Made by a program: the position numbers and the translations under genes | From: an uncultured Woeseia sp. | GTDB taxonomy: Bacteria; Pseudomonadota; Gammaproteobacteria; Steroidobacterales; Woeseiaceae | Direction of reading: 5' to 3' | NCBI GenBank assembly: GCA_937925605.1 | Contig: CALALV010000002.1 | Span: 5,170 to 69,169, forward strand | DNA length: 64,000 bases | Notes under the pieces: generated by a model | The model's database searches: none | What the model was told of the DNA's origin: nothing | Seen by the model: the letters and a program-made list of their open reading frames with translations, nothing else | Shown: positions 43,005-53,200 of the stretch, in pieces | How the letters are laid out: each line of letters starts with the position of its first letter | How positions within the stretch are numbered: position 1 is the first letter of the stretch

Positions 43005-44351
43005 TTAATGCTCTTCAGGCGCTCGCCATGCGCTGAATCGCTCCAGCGCATCGGTGCTGCCGATCAGGGCGCGCGCCCGTCGAAGTCGCTCTATTGTGCG
43101 CTCCCGTTGCTCGTCAGGTAAATCCTGCGCCCGGCGTTCGGCGTCCGCAAAGAACTCCTCGAGTCGCTTGGCTTCCGCCCAGGCATCGATGACCTGGAGC
43201 AGTTCCTCTTTGCTGTCCTTCAACGCCTTCGCGGCCTGCCGCGCCTCCTCTTCGCGACGCCAGCGCTCATACTCAGCTTCCCGGCGTTTTCGTTCGATCT
43301 CCGCCTGGCGCTCCCCCTCCTCGACGAGCCGCGCGATTTCGACCGTGGCCTTCTCCAGCTCCCGAACAATGGATGGGATCCTGCCGGACAGGTCCCGGGA
43401 CGGTGTCTCTCGCCATTGCTGGGTCCAATTGGCCCGCGGGTACGGCGAGTAGGCCTGGAGGCAGAGGCGCCCGGTCGGGAAGTCGTGGGTGCTCGTCCAG
43501 CCATAGTCCTGCGCGTACCGGCTGCGCCGCTTGGGGACGAAATCGGTCAGGCGAACGTATTCGCCGTTCACGTACCGGGCCTCGGCGGCCTCTGACATCT
43601 CGATGACGGTGAGGCCGATTGCCACGGTGCCGATGTAGACCACCGTGCAGCGCATCGGTGACCACAGATTGTTATGGTGGTGACCTTTCCCAGGGTTCTC
43701 CCGCTCGTCGACATCCGCGCGATGGAATCGCTCCGAATTTGGCGCGATGACCACACGATGATCCCTGGCCTCCAAGGCCAGGAAGAGCTCGTTCGCAAAG
43801 GCGATGGCTTTGTCCACCCCTGTCTGGGTGACGGTGAGGTCGACGAGCAGCTTTTTCGCTGGCTTGAGGTACTTGCCGTGCCAGGAGAGGCGGCCGGCCT
43901 CGAACAGCGGCTTGGCTCCGCTGACCAGTTGATGCCGATCCGGAAGCTGCCGCTTTACCGTGCGCTTCCCTCGTGGCCGCTGGTCGGGCGGCTTCGGGAG
44001 GGACCGGGCCCGCTTCGGTAGGGCTCCGTCCCGCGTCCACTCGAGCGGGTCGCCCGGACGCGGTTCGGGGAGCGGCGGTTGCTTCGGCGCTTTGCCGACT
44101 GCCAGTTTCGCCCAATAGCCGCGCTCCGGCCGGGGTACGTTGAGCAGCGTGCAGACGCGGGCCATGTAGCTGGACGAGACGCCGAACCGGGCCGCCACCC
44201 GGAGCATGGGCTCGGACCAGACCATCTCGTATAGCGCTTCTCGACTGACCGGGCCCTTCCTGCTGTCGGTCAGCGACGCCGGTACCTGCGTTGTATCTTG
44301 TTCCTCTATCACGATGCTCGACTGACCCCAGATCCGCCCGCCAGCGCTCAT
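43005..44351 (-). CDS. HTH-containing protein of accessory elements, unknown role
   Basis: The product has 448 residues from ATG 44351; the frame reaches 44384, inside the AbiE operator, which argues against that longer start. Near the N-terminus SREALYEMVWSEPMLRVAARFGVSSSYMARVCTLLNVPRPERGYW forms a helix-turn-helix with a YWAK ending. The middle contains VVYIGTVAIGLTVIEMSEAAEARYVNGEYVRL. The C-terminal third is a charged coiled coil (RREAEYERWRREEEARQAA). I have seen such proteins on genomic islands, but no function is known. It diverges from abiEi, so the operator between them may control both. Confidence 0.7.
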   Translation of the reverse strand: MSAGGRIWGQSSIVIEEQDTTQVPASLTDSRKGPVSREALYEMVWSEPMLRVAARFGVSSSYMARVCTLLNVPRPERGYWAKLAVGKAPKQPPLPEPRPGDPLEWTRDGALPKRARSLPKPPDQRPRGKRTVKRQLPDRHQLVSGAKPLFEAGRLSWHGKYLKPAKKLLVDLTVTQTGVDKAIAFANELFLALEARDHRVVIAPNSERFHRADVDERENPGKGHHHNNLWSPMRCTVVYIGTVAIGLTVIEMSEAAEARYVNGEYVRLTDFVPKRRSRYAQDYGWTSTHDFPTGRLCLQAYSPYPRANWTQQWRETPSRDLSGRIPSIVRELEKATVEIARLVEEGERQAEIERKRREAEYERWRREEEARQAAKALKDSKEELLQVIDAWAEAKRLEEFFADAERRAQDLPDEQRERTIERLRRARALIGSTDALERFSAWRAPEEH

Positions 44352-44377
44352 TAAGGTGGCGCGCCGCGCGGATAGAT

Positions 44378-44424
44378 GATACAAATCCTCGGTATCTAGG
44401 GTCTACACATCGAGTATTTGTATC
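44378..44424. promoter_or_regulatory. Inverted-repeat operator upstream of abiEi
   Basis: GATACAAATCCTC (44378-44390) and GAGTATTTGTATC (44412-44424) are inverted copies with one mismatch and 21 bases between. The right arm ends 1 bp before the abiEi ATG. AbiEi proteins bind inverted repeats in their own promoter and repress it, so this is very likely the autoregulation site. Confidence 0.75.
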
Positions 44425-44425
44425 A

Positions 44426-45043
44426 ATGGCAAAGCCCCGAACGCAGCGTGAGCTCGCCCAAACCCTGCTGAAGAAGCAGGGAATCATGCGCCTGCTCGAG
44501 CTGCGCGAGGCCGGCGTGACCGCGGCGACAATGAGTCGTATGGAGCGGGCCGGCGAAGTCATCCGCCTGTCGCGGGGCGTCTATCAGCTGCCAGATGCCG
44601 ACCTGGACCCCAATCACAGCCTGGCGGAGGCCGCGAAGCGGGTGCCCAAGGGCATCGTGTGTCTCGTCTCGGCTCTGGCATTCCATGGCCTGACCGACCA
44701 GCTACCTCCGAAAGTCTGGATGGCGATCGGACCCAAGGACTGGGCGCCGCAGCGCAGCGGTACGGGCATCCGTATTGTGCGTTTCACAGACAGCCTGCTG
44801 AGGGAGGGCATCGAGACGCACGTGATCGAAGGCGTGTCGGTGAAAGTCTTCGGCGTGGCCAAGACGGTGGCAGATTGCTTCCGACATCGCGGGAAAGTGG
44901 GCCAGTCTGTCGCGATCGAGGGGCTCCAGGAGGCGCTGAGGCAACGCAAGGCGACTCCGGCGGAAATTGCTCGTCAAGCCGAGAAGGGCGGGGTGTCCAC
45001 AGTCGTGCGGCCGTATCTCGAGGCACTGACCGCCAATGCCTAG
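44426..45043 (+). CDS. abiEi: AbiEi antitoxin / transcriptional repressor
   Basis: The 205-residue protein begins MAKPRTQRELAQTLLKKQGIMRLLELREAGVTAATMSRME, the N-terminal winged helix of AbiEi, and continues with VIRLSRGVYQLPDADLD. The C-terminal domain (VKVFGVAKTVADCFRHRGKVGQSVAIEGLQEAL) is the antitoxin part. AbiEi neutralises AbiEii in a type IV way without direct contact, and represses the operon. The start is set by the fit to the family and by the operator just upstream. It overlaps abiEii by 8 bp. Confidence 0.93.
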   Translation: MAKPRTQRELAQTLLKKQGIMRLLELREAGVTAATMSRMERAGEVIRLSRGVYQLPDADLDPNHSLAEAAKRVPKGIVCLVSALAFHGLTDQLPPKVWMAIGPKDWAPQRSGTGIRIVRFTDSLLREGIETHVIEGVSVKVFGVAKTVADCFRHRGKVGQSVAIEGLQEALRQRKATPAEIARQAEKGGVSTVVRPYLEALTANA

Positions 45044-45911
45044 GGAGATCAGAAACGTCGGCGCCTCCGTTCGGGCGCGTCTGCAGAATCTCTCCCGAGA
45101 AACGGGACAGAGTTTCGAGCTGATACTCACCCGCTATGCGTTGGAACGCCTGCTTTACCGTCTCAGCACGTCGGCCTTCTCTGACCGATTCGTGCTCAAG
45201 GGCGCGATGCTGCTGACGAGCTGGTTTACGGACCCACATCGGGCTACGCGTGATCTCGACCTGTTGGGGTTCGGCGACCCAAGCCCGGAGGCGATGGTCG
45301 CAGCATTCCAGGAGATTCTTGCGATCGACGTCGAGGATGGCGTTGAGTTCGATTCGAACGCGGTACGTGTCGACCAGATCCGGGAGGAGCTCGAGTACGG
45401 CGGACTGCGGCTGCGCACGACCGCATCGATCAGTGGTGCCCGTATCGCTGTAACAGTAGACGTCGCATTCGGAGACGCGTTGGAGCCGGGTGCCGAGGTC
45501 ATCGACTACCCGTGCATGCTGGACCTTCCCGCACCTCGCCTGCGCGTGTATGCCCGCGAAACGGTGATTGCCGAGAAATTCCAGGCCATGGTGGCGCTTG
45601 GGCGCGCGAACAGCCGGATGAAGGACTTCTATGACATTTGGCTCCTCAGCCAATCGTTTCCATTCGACGACGACCGACTGGCACGCGCAATCGCCGCGAC
45701 CTTCGAACGGCGCGAGACCGAGGTCCCGGTCGACCGACCGGATGCCCTTACCCTGGCCTTCGCCGAGGATGAGCAGAAGCAGCGTCAGTGGGACGCTTTT
45801 CTGGACAACGTGGCGATTCGTCCCGGCAGCCTACCTGAGGTGATCGAAGGTGTTGCCGGATTCATCATGCCGCACGCGATCGCTGCAGCGAAACTCGGCA
45901 GGAGCGATTGA
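45036..45911 (+). CDS. abiEii: AbiEii nucleotidyltransferase toxin
   Basis: The 291-residue protein has the DNA polymerase-beta-type nucleotidyltransferase core. RFVLKGAMLLTSWF is followed by HRATRDLDLLGFGD with the metal-binding DLD. Later motifs include VYARETVIAEKFQAMVALGRANSRMKDFYDIWLLS, conserved in AbiEii. Relatives modify tRNA acceptor ends and stop growth, giving phage abortive infection or element maintenance. It overlaps abiEi by 8 bp and the truncated kleisin-like gene by 1 base. Confidence 0.93.
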   Translation: MPREIRNVGASVRARLQNLSRETGQSFELILTRYALERLLYRLSTSAFSDRFVLKGAMLLTSWFTDPHRATRDLDLLGFGDPSPEAMVAAFQEILAIDVEDGVEFDSNAVRVDQIREELEYGGLRLRTTASISGARIAVTVDVAFGDALEPGAEVIDYPCMLDLPAPRLRVYARETVIAEKFQAMVALGRANSRMKDFYDIWLLSQSFPFDDDRLARAIAATFERRETEVPVDRPDALTLAFAEDEQKQRQWDAFLDNVAIRPGSLPEVIEGVAGFIMPHAIAAAKLGRSD

Positions 45912-46168
45912 TGCCAGCGGATCCGAGCCGCCTCATTGCTGCACTCGCACGACACCAGATCAATCTCGATCTGAAAACGCTCGACCTGTGTTTTCTTGCC
46001 GGCCTATACCTGCGGGCCGACCGGGCGTCCCTCGAGTCGTTCGAAGAAGACGTGCTGATCGAGATGTTCGAACAGGTATGCGACGTGGTAGATCCGGGTG
46101 CGGAGCGTCCACGCAAGCGAGCGATTCACGCCGTCATTGGTGGCGAAACAAATATCTGGTGCGATTAA
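45911..46168 (+). pseudogene. Truncated MukF-like kleisin, N-terminal winged-helix part
   Basis: The 85-codon frame reads RLIAALARHQINLDLKTLDL and CFLAGLYLRADRASLESFEE, then DVLIEMFEQVCDVV and PRKRAIHAVI. This matches the N-terminal domain of MukF-like kleisins of bacterial condensins and of Wadjet/JetA-type plasmid defence proteins. The conserved helix after RKRAxHAI (normally RLRxQRLL) is missing; instead it ends with an unrelated NIWCD and a stop. I find no continuation in other frames, so a breakpoint at about 46136-46141 is likely, with the rest of a condensin-type locus lost. It overlaps abiEii by one base. Confidence 0.5.
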
Positions 46169-46368
46169 GTTGAGGAGGCGGAGACCGACAGATGCGGAAG
46201 GAGATTCGGCGAAACGGTACGGTTGGTCGGGGTGTATGCAAATCTGAGGAGAAGCAGACCTCGCAAAGAACATCTATCAATAGCAAAGTCCAATCGAGAG
46301 CGTGAACAAGGGGAGAAAAGATGGCAATTAGAGATCGAAACGATGGGTGCATATTGTCCGGGAGAAGA

Positions 46369-47118
46369 ATGAAGGCCTTGTGGATAGCCTTAGTGACATG
46401 CTGCCTATGCCCTCAGACACAAGCCGAAGAGCTACAAGTGTGGATTCGTGCTTTCATTCCGAAAGAGCATCCGGGAAACAAGACCTACGTGAGGCCCGTT
46501 CCCCAAAATCCAGGTCACTGGATGATCCCAGCGCCGAGCTTGGGTTCCATCGACAAGCTTACGCAACTTGTGTCGAGTGTGCCGTTGGAGGGAGACACAT
46601 GCTTTGCTACCGACGATCGAGGATTCGACGAGACAGAAGCCACCAGCGCACGCCTCACGACGGCATTCAAGGTCGCTATCGATGGGCAAGCAAAGGTGAT
46701 TGAACCGCTTGTCTCTAGGTCAGTGAATTTTCCTGGACAGTCGAAAGCTTACAAATGCTCGACTGGTGAACTTCTAATGAGCAAGCCGGGCCGTATGCAG
46801 ATCGATGCCGTTGGTGGTCCGCATATTGCCGACGGCAAAACGCAGGTAATAGTTCAGGCAGCTGCGAGCCTCCCATTCATATCTGGTTCTGCCTGGATTG
46901 ATTACTCCGCAGATTTCGTGTTCGACAAAGACAAGAACACACTCTCATACCGTTTTACGGTAGATCGGTTCCCCGCATATGAGGCCTATGCTCGAATTGG
47001 CGGCGGTGCCGTTCGGCGTCTATTTGCGATCAACCCTGAAGGCGACAACGTGTGGAGTCTTTTCGACCTAGGGGTGGGAGCTACACCTCGCGTGCTCTCG
47101 GGTGAGGTTAAGTTCTAG
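46369..47118 (+). CDS. Secreted DUF3238-like protein
   Basis: The start at 46369 gives a classic signal peptide, MKALWIALVTCCLCPQTQA, and a nearby GGGAGAAG; ATG 46321, also with a ribosome site, is possible. The mature protein begins LQVWIRAFIPKEHPG and then TCFATDDRGFDETEATSARL, the pattern of DUF3238 proteins (RAFIP...DDRGF...S.R). It ends GNVWSLFDLG with strands of a small beta domain. Its function is unknown; it is periplasmic or surface-exposed. It lies 167 bp before the giant gene and on the same strand, and has the same AT-rich character, so I place it in the same cargo block. Confidence 0.7.
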   Translation: MKALWIALVTCCLCPQTQAEELQVWIRAFIPKEHPGNKTYVRPVPQNPGHWMIPAPSLGSIDKLTQLVSSVPLEGDTCFATDDRGFDETEATSARLTTAFKVAIDGQAKVIEPLVSRSVNFPGQSKAYKCSTGELLMSKPGRMQIDAVGGPHIADGKTQVIVQAAASLPFISGSAWIDYSADFVFDKDKNTLSYRFTVDRFPAYEAYARIGGGAVRRLFAINPEGDNVWSLFDLGVGATPRVLSGEVKF

Positions 47119-47285
47119 CTTCGATATGGCAAATTGTCGACGAAAGTCTCTTGTGCGCGAACCCACTTCTCGCTTGAAGGCTACAACGGAAAATTCGATA
47201 GACACGTATGCGGAGAGTGACTTAGGAAAATGTACGCTGCTACGTCGAATCGCCGTCAGTCAACTGGTTAGGGCAGCCAATCTCA

Positions 47286-50200
47286 ATGCACTGGCGTAAA
47301 TTAGCTTTCCCCGCAATTGCCGTTCTCGGCGTGGTTTCGGCTCTACTGCTGGTCGGCCCGTTCCGGCAAGAACCGTTGCCGTTCACGATGTCACGGGCGG
47401 TGGCGGACGATCTTCAGAAGAACTTCGAGCATTTCTTTACGGTGCCGGCCAAGAAGAATGATGTATGTGGCGTCGACGTGCTAAGTCGGCATTCACTGGC
47501 GTCCGCTTTACATGGGCTTTCGGATTCGTCACGAGCGTTCCTCGGACTGAGCTTCGGAACTAGTAAGTCGCTCGATGCCTACTTTGATCGGGAACTCCCA
47601 CAGTACGTTGAGCATCGAAAGCAGGCCATCTCTCGGGAGGAAAAATCCTCGGGCGATCCGAATATCGCAGACTTGCTGCAGAAGCTCATATCGCAGCAGC
47701 AGCTCGATTGCGAGCTACGACGTGAGCTCATATTCTCGTTGGATCGATCGTTTCCTGAGCCACTTGCCAGTCAACTGGACCGGGATATGTCGAAAGCACT
47801 CGAACGGTCAGGTCGTTCTTGGCTGCTCGACGCGACGAATACCCGAGACTACGCCGCACCCGCCGGACCGACATCGATACTGTTCAGCTACTTTCAACTG
47901 GCCGTGATGGTTGCTGGCGCCTATCAGGAGCTCGAAGCGCATATCGATTCGATTGAGGGGAACGCAGCAGAGGAAGCGCTGGTTCCTTCCTTTCTTCCTG
48001 TCCGCGGAAACTTCGCTGGTAGCCAGTTTCAGGTCGAATGGCGGCATTTGAACGCGGAAGTGCCCGACCATGTCATGTTTGTGCCCGCGGGTAAAACCGA
48101 AATTTTGGTGAGACCGGATGGTAGCAGTCTCCATCTGCACGCGTCGGTCGTGTTGCGGGGTGAGCTATTCAGTATGGGAGGAAGCATTGGCATGCGCAGG
48201 AGGCTCGCTGCAAATGTTTACTTTCCCACGATGCTGGTTTGCCGTGGAATTGGGGACCGGAAGCCACTATGCAGTCTGCAGCCGGTTGGAGATCGGTACG
48301 ACGTAGTCGATGCAGCGGCGCTCCTCCGGTCTGAGTGGGTGGGCCCGGAGACTTCAAGAATCCTTCAGAGCTATGAGCTCTCAGGTGTGTCCGGCAGGCT
48401 GGACTCCAGTGCTTCACTAATTCTGGAGCCCGAGTTCAGCCTATTGCTCGGCAACCTGCGAGTGCGGTCGGGCCCGATCTCCGCAACGTCCTCCTCCGAA
48501 CTAGTGGAGAAGGCGGCCGAGCAATTGTTTGCGAACACCGCCAAATTGTCCCGCCGAGTGTCCGTGGGCGATGCGGATTACAGCGTCGTTGCCTTCAATC
48601 GATACAAGGTGCAGCCGCTCCGGTTTGACGTCCATGCGGTGAAACTCGACTCAGGCTCGGTGCACCGGCTGGAAATTGCGTCGCGCAGCGGTTTGGCGCA
48701 GCTCACAGATCACGGCGTGCCTGAACGATTCAGATTCTACGATGCCCTGGACGGTGGAAGTGATGTGTGGCTCGGACCGTCGGAGACGCTACCCAGTAGC
48801 GTCCCAGCGTTGGACGCTAAATACCGGTCCGCGATCAGTGAACTTCTGGAGCGGAGAGGCATCTCGAAGGAGCTTGCCGATTACATCGAGTTCGCTCGGT
48901 ACTCACATGGGGAGCCTTGCGAATGGTTCTCCTTTGATACCAAGGGTGCGTTGCTACCTGACGAACTATGCCGCTATATCGGCAATGAATTAGGCGAGGA
49001 CCTGTTGAGTGTTCTCAAGCGTGCAGAGGAAGTACACGCGCTAACTAAGGATTTGGGCTTGGTCTACCGGAGCTGGCGTGATGTGGTATTCGGGCTATCC
49101 GATACCTACAGCATTCAGCACCCTCACCCTAGAAACCTCGCCGAGGCGCTCTTCGGCGGTGTGGGGCAAAGAGACTTTCGTGCGGCGTCGCAACAGGCGC
49201 TTAGAAATGCGCTCTTTGGTGGAGTGGCGTATAAGCCCGACAGAGAACTTGAAGGGCTGGTCAACAGGTACTGTGAGAGTATTTCCGAAGTCGCGGGAAG
49301 CTGCCACGTCGAGTCGACGCCCTGGTACCGCCGCTGGTTAGATTCATTGGTGGGCTTAGTCGCCGTCAGCAGCAGCCACGCCGCGGGGATCGCTGATTCG
49401 AGAATCACCGACGACCAGGCTGAAGCCGTTAAGTCGGCCCTCTCTAAGCTCGACACAGATCTGCCCGAGTGTGGCGACCAAGTTCACCTCGCCCTGGCGA
49501 ACTCCGTTCATGTGACTCTAGCGGCAAGTTCATCAGGCTGTTTAGATGATCGGGTGCCGGTGCTGACGGATGCCTTCCTTATCGAGGGAAGCGGAAAACC
49601 GGAGTTCCTGACCAGTGTGCCCTACTACTTCTGGCGGGAGCTGGACGGCAAATCGCCAACGGATGTACGAGCCACCGAGCTCGGGACCTTGAGACGTAAA
49701 CTACTCTCGATCGCCTACCAGGCAAAAATTCATGCGATCTCCTCCCTCGACGCCACCACTCAAGAGTATGAGGCTCACCTAAGTGCCGCTGGTGCGGTAG
49801 GCCGTGGCGGGTCGTTCGGTGTCGGTGAGATCGAGCCTCAGGATCTTCTCTTCGGTAGTGGTGTGTTTACGGAGCTGCTTGAAAGTGCCGTATGCGGCGG
49901 CGCAAGAGCAGCATGCGGCGAAGCTGGTTCCGGCGGACTGACCATACGGACAGCAAACGGCAGCACACTAAGGTTTGACGGCATCAACGAGATCTCGTTG
50001 GAAGTAGGCCGAAGCGTCATTCACTCGGCAACGGAGGCAGCGGTAATTTCCGATGTACCCGCGGAGACTCAAGAGAGATTACCCGCGCTCGAGTTTCCGG
50101 AGATGGACACGCAGCTCGAATCACTACTCGATCAGCTACGAACGGGTCACCATGTCTTGGATGTCGATCCTGAGACGATGATGATTAGCGGCTACAATGT

Positions 50201-53200
50201 GCTGGCGGGAACTGACTTCGGTCCGGTCGATTACCAGGGCCTGCTAGGAGTCTGGCGGTCGCTGCGTGAGTCCGTGACAAAGCCGCTGACGAAGATGCTC
50301 GCTGAGCTAACGGTGGCGGAGGACGCGGGGAAGTTCGAAGTCTCTGTTGAGGGCGGTCCGAACAAGCCCGGCGCTTCGATCGCGATAAGCTTCGACGGTC
50401 AGCCCGTGACGTGGGATCGCGATTGCGGGGAGTTCGGCGTGTCGCCCAACGCGCATCCAGTCAACGTTTTCGCCGAGATTTACCGCTGTCTGCCGGTCGA
50501 TTTGAAGCAACACATTCTTGGGCGGATTCTTGAACTCTACGAGACGGAGTTCGGGCCGGTTGGCGTGGCGATCCGCTTGATTGATTCCGATTCGCGGTAC
50601 GTCTACGCAACAGGCGAAGACGATTTGGACCAGATACTGGTCGACCAAGGCCTGCCATATCTCGCACAGGTAAAGTTCGTTCTAGATTCTATCGTCAGGA
50701 ACAGAACCTGCCCGATTGAGAGTTCGCAAGTGCGGCAGGCGCTCAGAACGGCTGAGCCGTTTTTCTCACTTCGCGGGCAGCCTGGGACAGCTCAGCCGCG
50801 GCCTGGCCTCCTCTTGCCGATGTTCGCCTGCAGCACGCCCACCATCGACAATAGGCAAATTCAGAGATCTATCGAGTTCACGCTACGGGCCACCTGGGCT
50901 GGGGATGAGCGGACTGAGAGTACTTTGGCGTTTTCCGGCGGCGCCGTCGTCTCGCCCGACACTATTGAGGAGCTTGTCGAGACTACCGCGGAGAGCATGG
51001 GCATTGGAGGCGAGTTGAGTCTCTGGCGTGTTTACCTGCCGCTCGTCAGCAAGGACATCAACCTGCAGTCGCCTCCCGGTATGCCGGAGCTGATCCAACT
51101 AATACACCAAGGGCGACCCATCATCGACCGATACATCCGGTTGGAATCGATCAGGACATCCGTCGATGTAATCTCGAATGACGTTCGGAATCAATTTACC
51201 CGTTGGGAAAAGCGTGGAGGCGATGCCTCCCTCGTACAGCAGTTTCTGGCGACCGTTCCCAATGACCAGAGCCTGAAGCTGAACTGTGACGATCTGCAAT
51301 CGGTCTGCTACCTGACGTACAGAGACAAATACCGGTTGCCTTTGTCGCTTGGACGCCTGACTTCCGAAGTGTTGCGGGCGGCGTCGGCCGACGTCGAGTC
51401 GGGGAGTATTCGAGCTGAGATCGAGAACGCCCTCACAACCACGGTGCTCAAATTCATTGGCGATTCCGTTGCCGATGATTACGGAATAGAACCACCCATT
51501 GGTGCTGATAGTAAGTCCATGGATCTGAGGGGGATTGCATGCGGCAATCCGATCGGGCTCGACGCCGTGAATGTCTGGAAAGTCGAATCCACAGTGCGGT
51601 CCCTGATCGGCAGTTGCCTTGAGGTCGGGAAGCGTAAACTCCTGAGGCTCCTCTCCGAGGAGTCGACCGATTCGCCCCGCAGCGCTGTTTCGTGGATCTG
51701 GGACCAGGGTAGCAGCGTAAGTGTGACCCACCGCCCACCGGCGGTGACGCTGCACCTGTCGAATTCCGATTCTCCGGTATGCGCTGTCGAGTTAGGCCTG
51801 GAGAGCATTCGAAGTGGTGATACGCTGCCGGCCACCGTTGAGGGGCAGGTAGGGGATTGCTTTGCAGCGTTTGCGGCGACGGTTGCCGGGCACTTGTCGA
51901 GCCGCACCGGTCTGGAAGTAAGTTTCGAGCAGGATGGAGCAGCGCCGCGAGGCGAGTTCTCGGTCAAGTACGGAGGTGAGCGCTATCCGCTAGACAGCAG
52001 CTTGCTGGCCGATCCGAAGACTGTGCTCTCCTTTGTCGAAAGTTATATCGCCAACGAAAGTGTTCCGAAAAGTACCGAGGACGCAGTTGCCAAACTGCGA
52101 TCCGCTTTCGGTCCGTGGGTAGAGGTATCTGTCGGCCGCGATGAGATTCCTGTGAACGTCGACGGGAACGTGGTCTACACGGTAAGCAGGTCGACGCTAG
52201 AACGGCAGCACATGCTCGAGATGGCGCGCGTCGCGGCGTCGATAGTGGCAGCGCGGATTGATATTGACGGGCTGGAATGTAATGGCGTCGATTGCCGTCT
52301 CACAGTGCCGGGCGGCGCGACTCTCAGGCTCAATCTCCTGCGAGATTTTAGGCGGCCTGAGGTTCTCAGCCGGAGAATCGCAGCGGAACTGGAACGCGTT
52401 GTCCGCAATTCGGTAGTAACCGCGGGCCCGGTCACCTGCACCTACTCAGTGTGTACCTTCCACCACGGTGGAGAGAGCATTGAGGTACCGATGGACGCTG
52501 TACTGGAAGACCCTGTAGGGGTCGTCGCCTCTATCGTGGAATCCCCTGCCGCGGTTCGTGCACTGCAGGAGTTACCTTTCGTACAGGATGTACGTTACCT
52601 GCGGGATCGCACGGTGTCGATGAGCTTCCTTGGTCAGCCGTTGCAGATCAGGTTCGACGAAGTAGGCGCTGACAATCTGTTGCGGATCGTTGGCGGAGCC
52701 TTTAGGGACAGATTCAAAAGGCTAGCGGATGCGGAGTGCCAGAACTACCTACTTAGTATTCCAGATCGACGGTTCGGCGTGTTTGAGATCTCCGGCATCA
52801 AGGTTTCCTGCATTGCCCAGGCACCACGAGTCAGCTTCACAGTAATTGGCGAGTCAGGTGGTTACAAGCAATCGTTTTCGGACCTAACAGCAGATGAGAT
52901 CCAGGATCTGGAATCGACGCTCCGAGCAGGCGTGGAACAGTTCGTCGAGAGCGGCCTCAGAAACGAGTGGGCGGCAAAACGATCGCAACTCGAATCCGCG
53001 CTCAATTCTCGGCTGGGTGTTTATGGTCCGTACGCCGTCTCGTTCCCGGAAAGCATCGGAGGTGAAACCCGGCTGCTGAAGAGCGGCGTCCAGATGGCGG
53101 TGTTCGGTGCCGGAGATTTGAAACGGGTGCTTTTCGACGTCGGTCCCCTGGTCGAACGCGTTGCGCGTGATTTCCTAATGCAAAAATTGAGCGCTTTCCT

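Noticed and set aside
46136..46320. Frameshift as explanation for the short kleisin frame
   Set aside because: The expected continuation (RLRxQRLL-like helix) is not found in the other two frames, so a recombination breakpoint is more likely.
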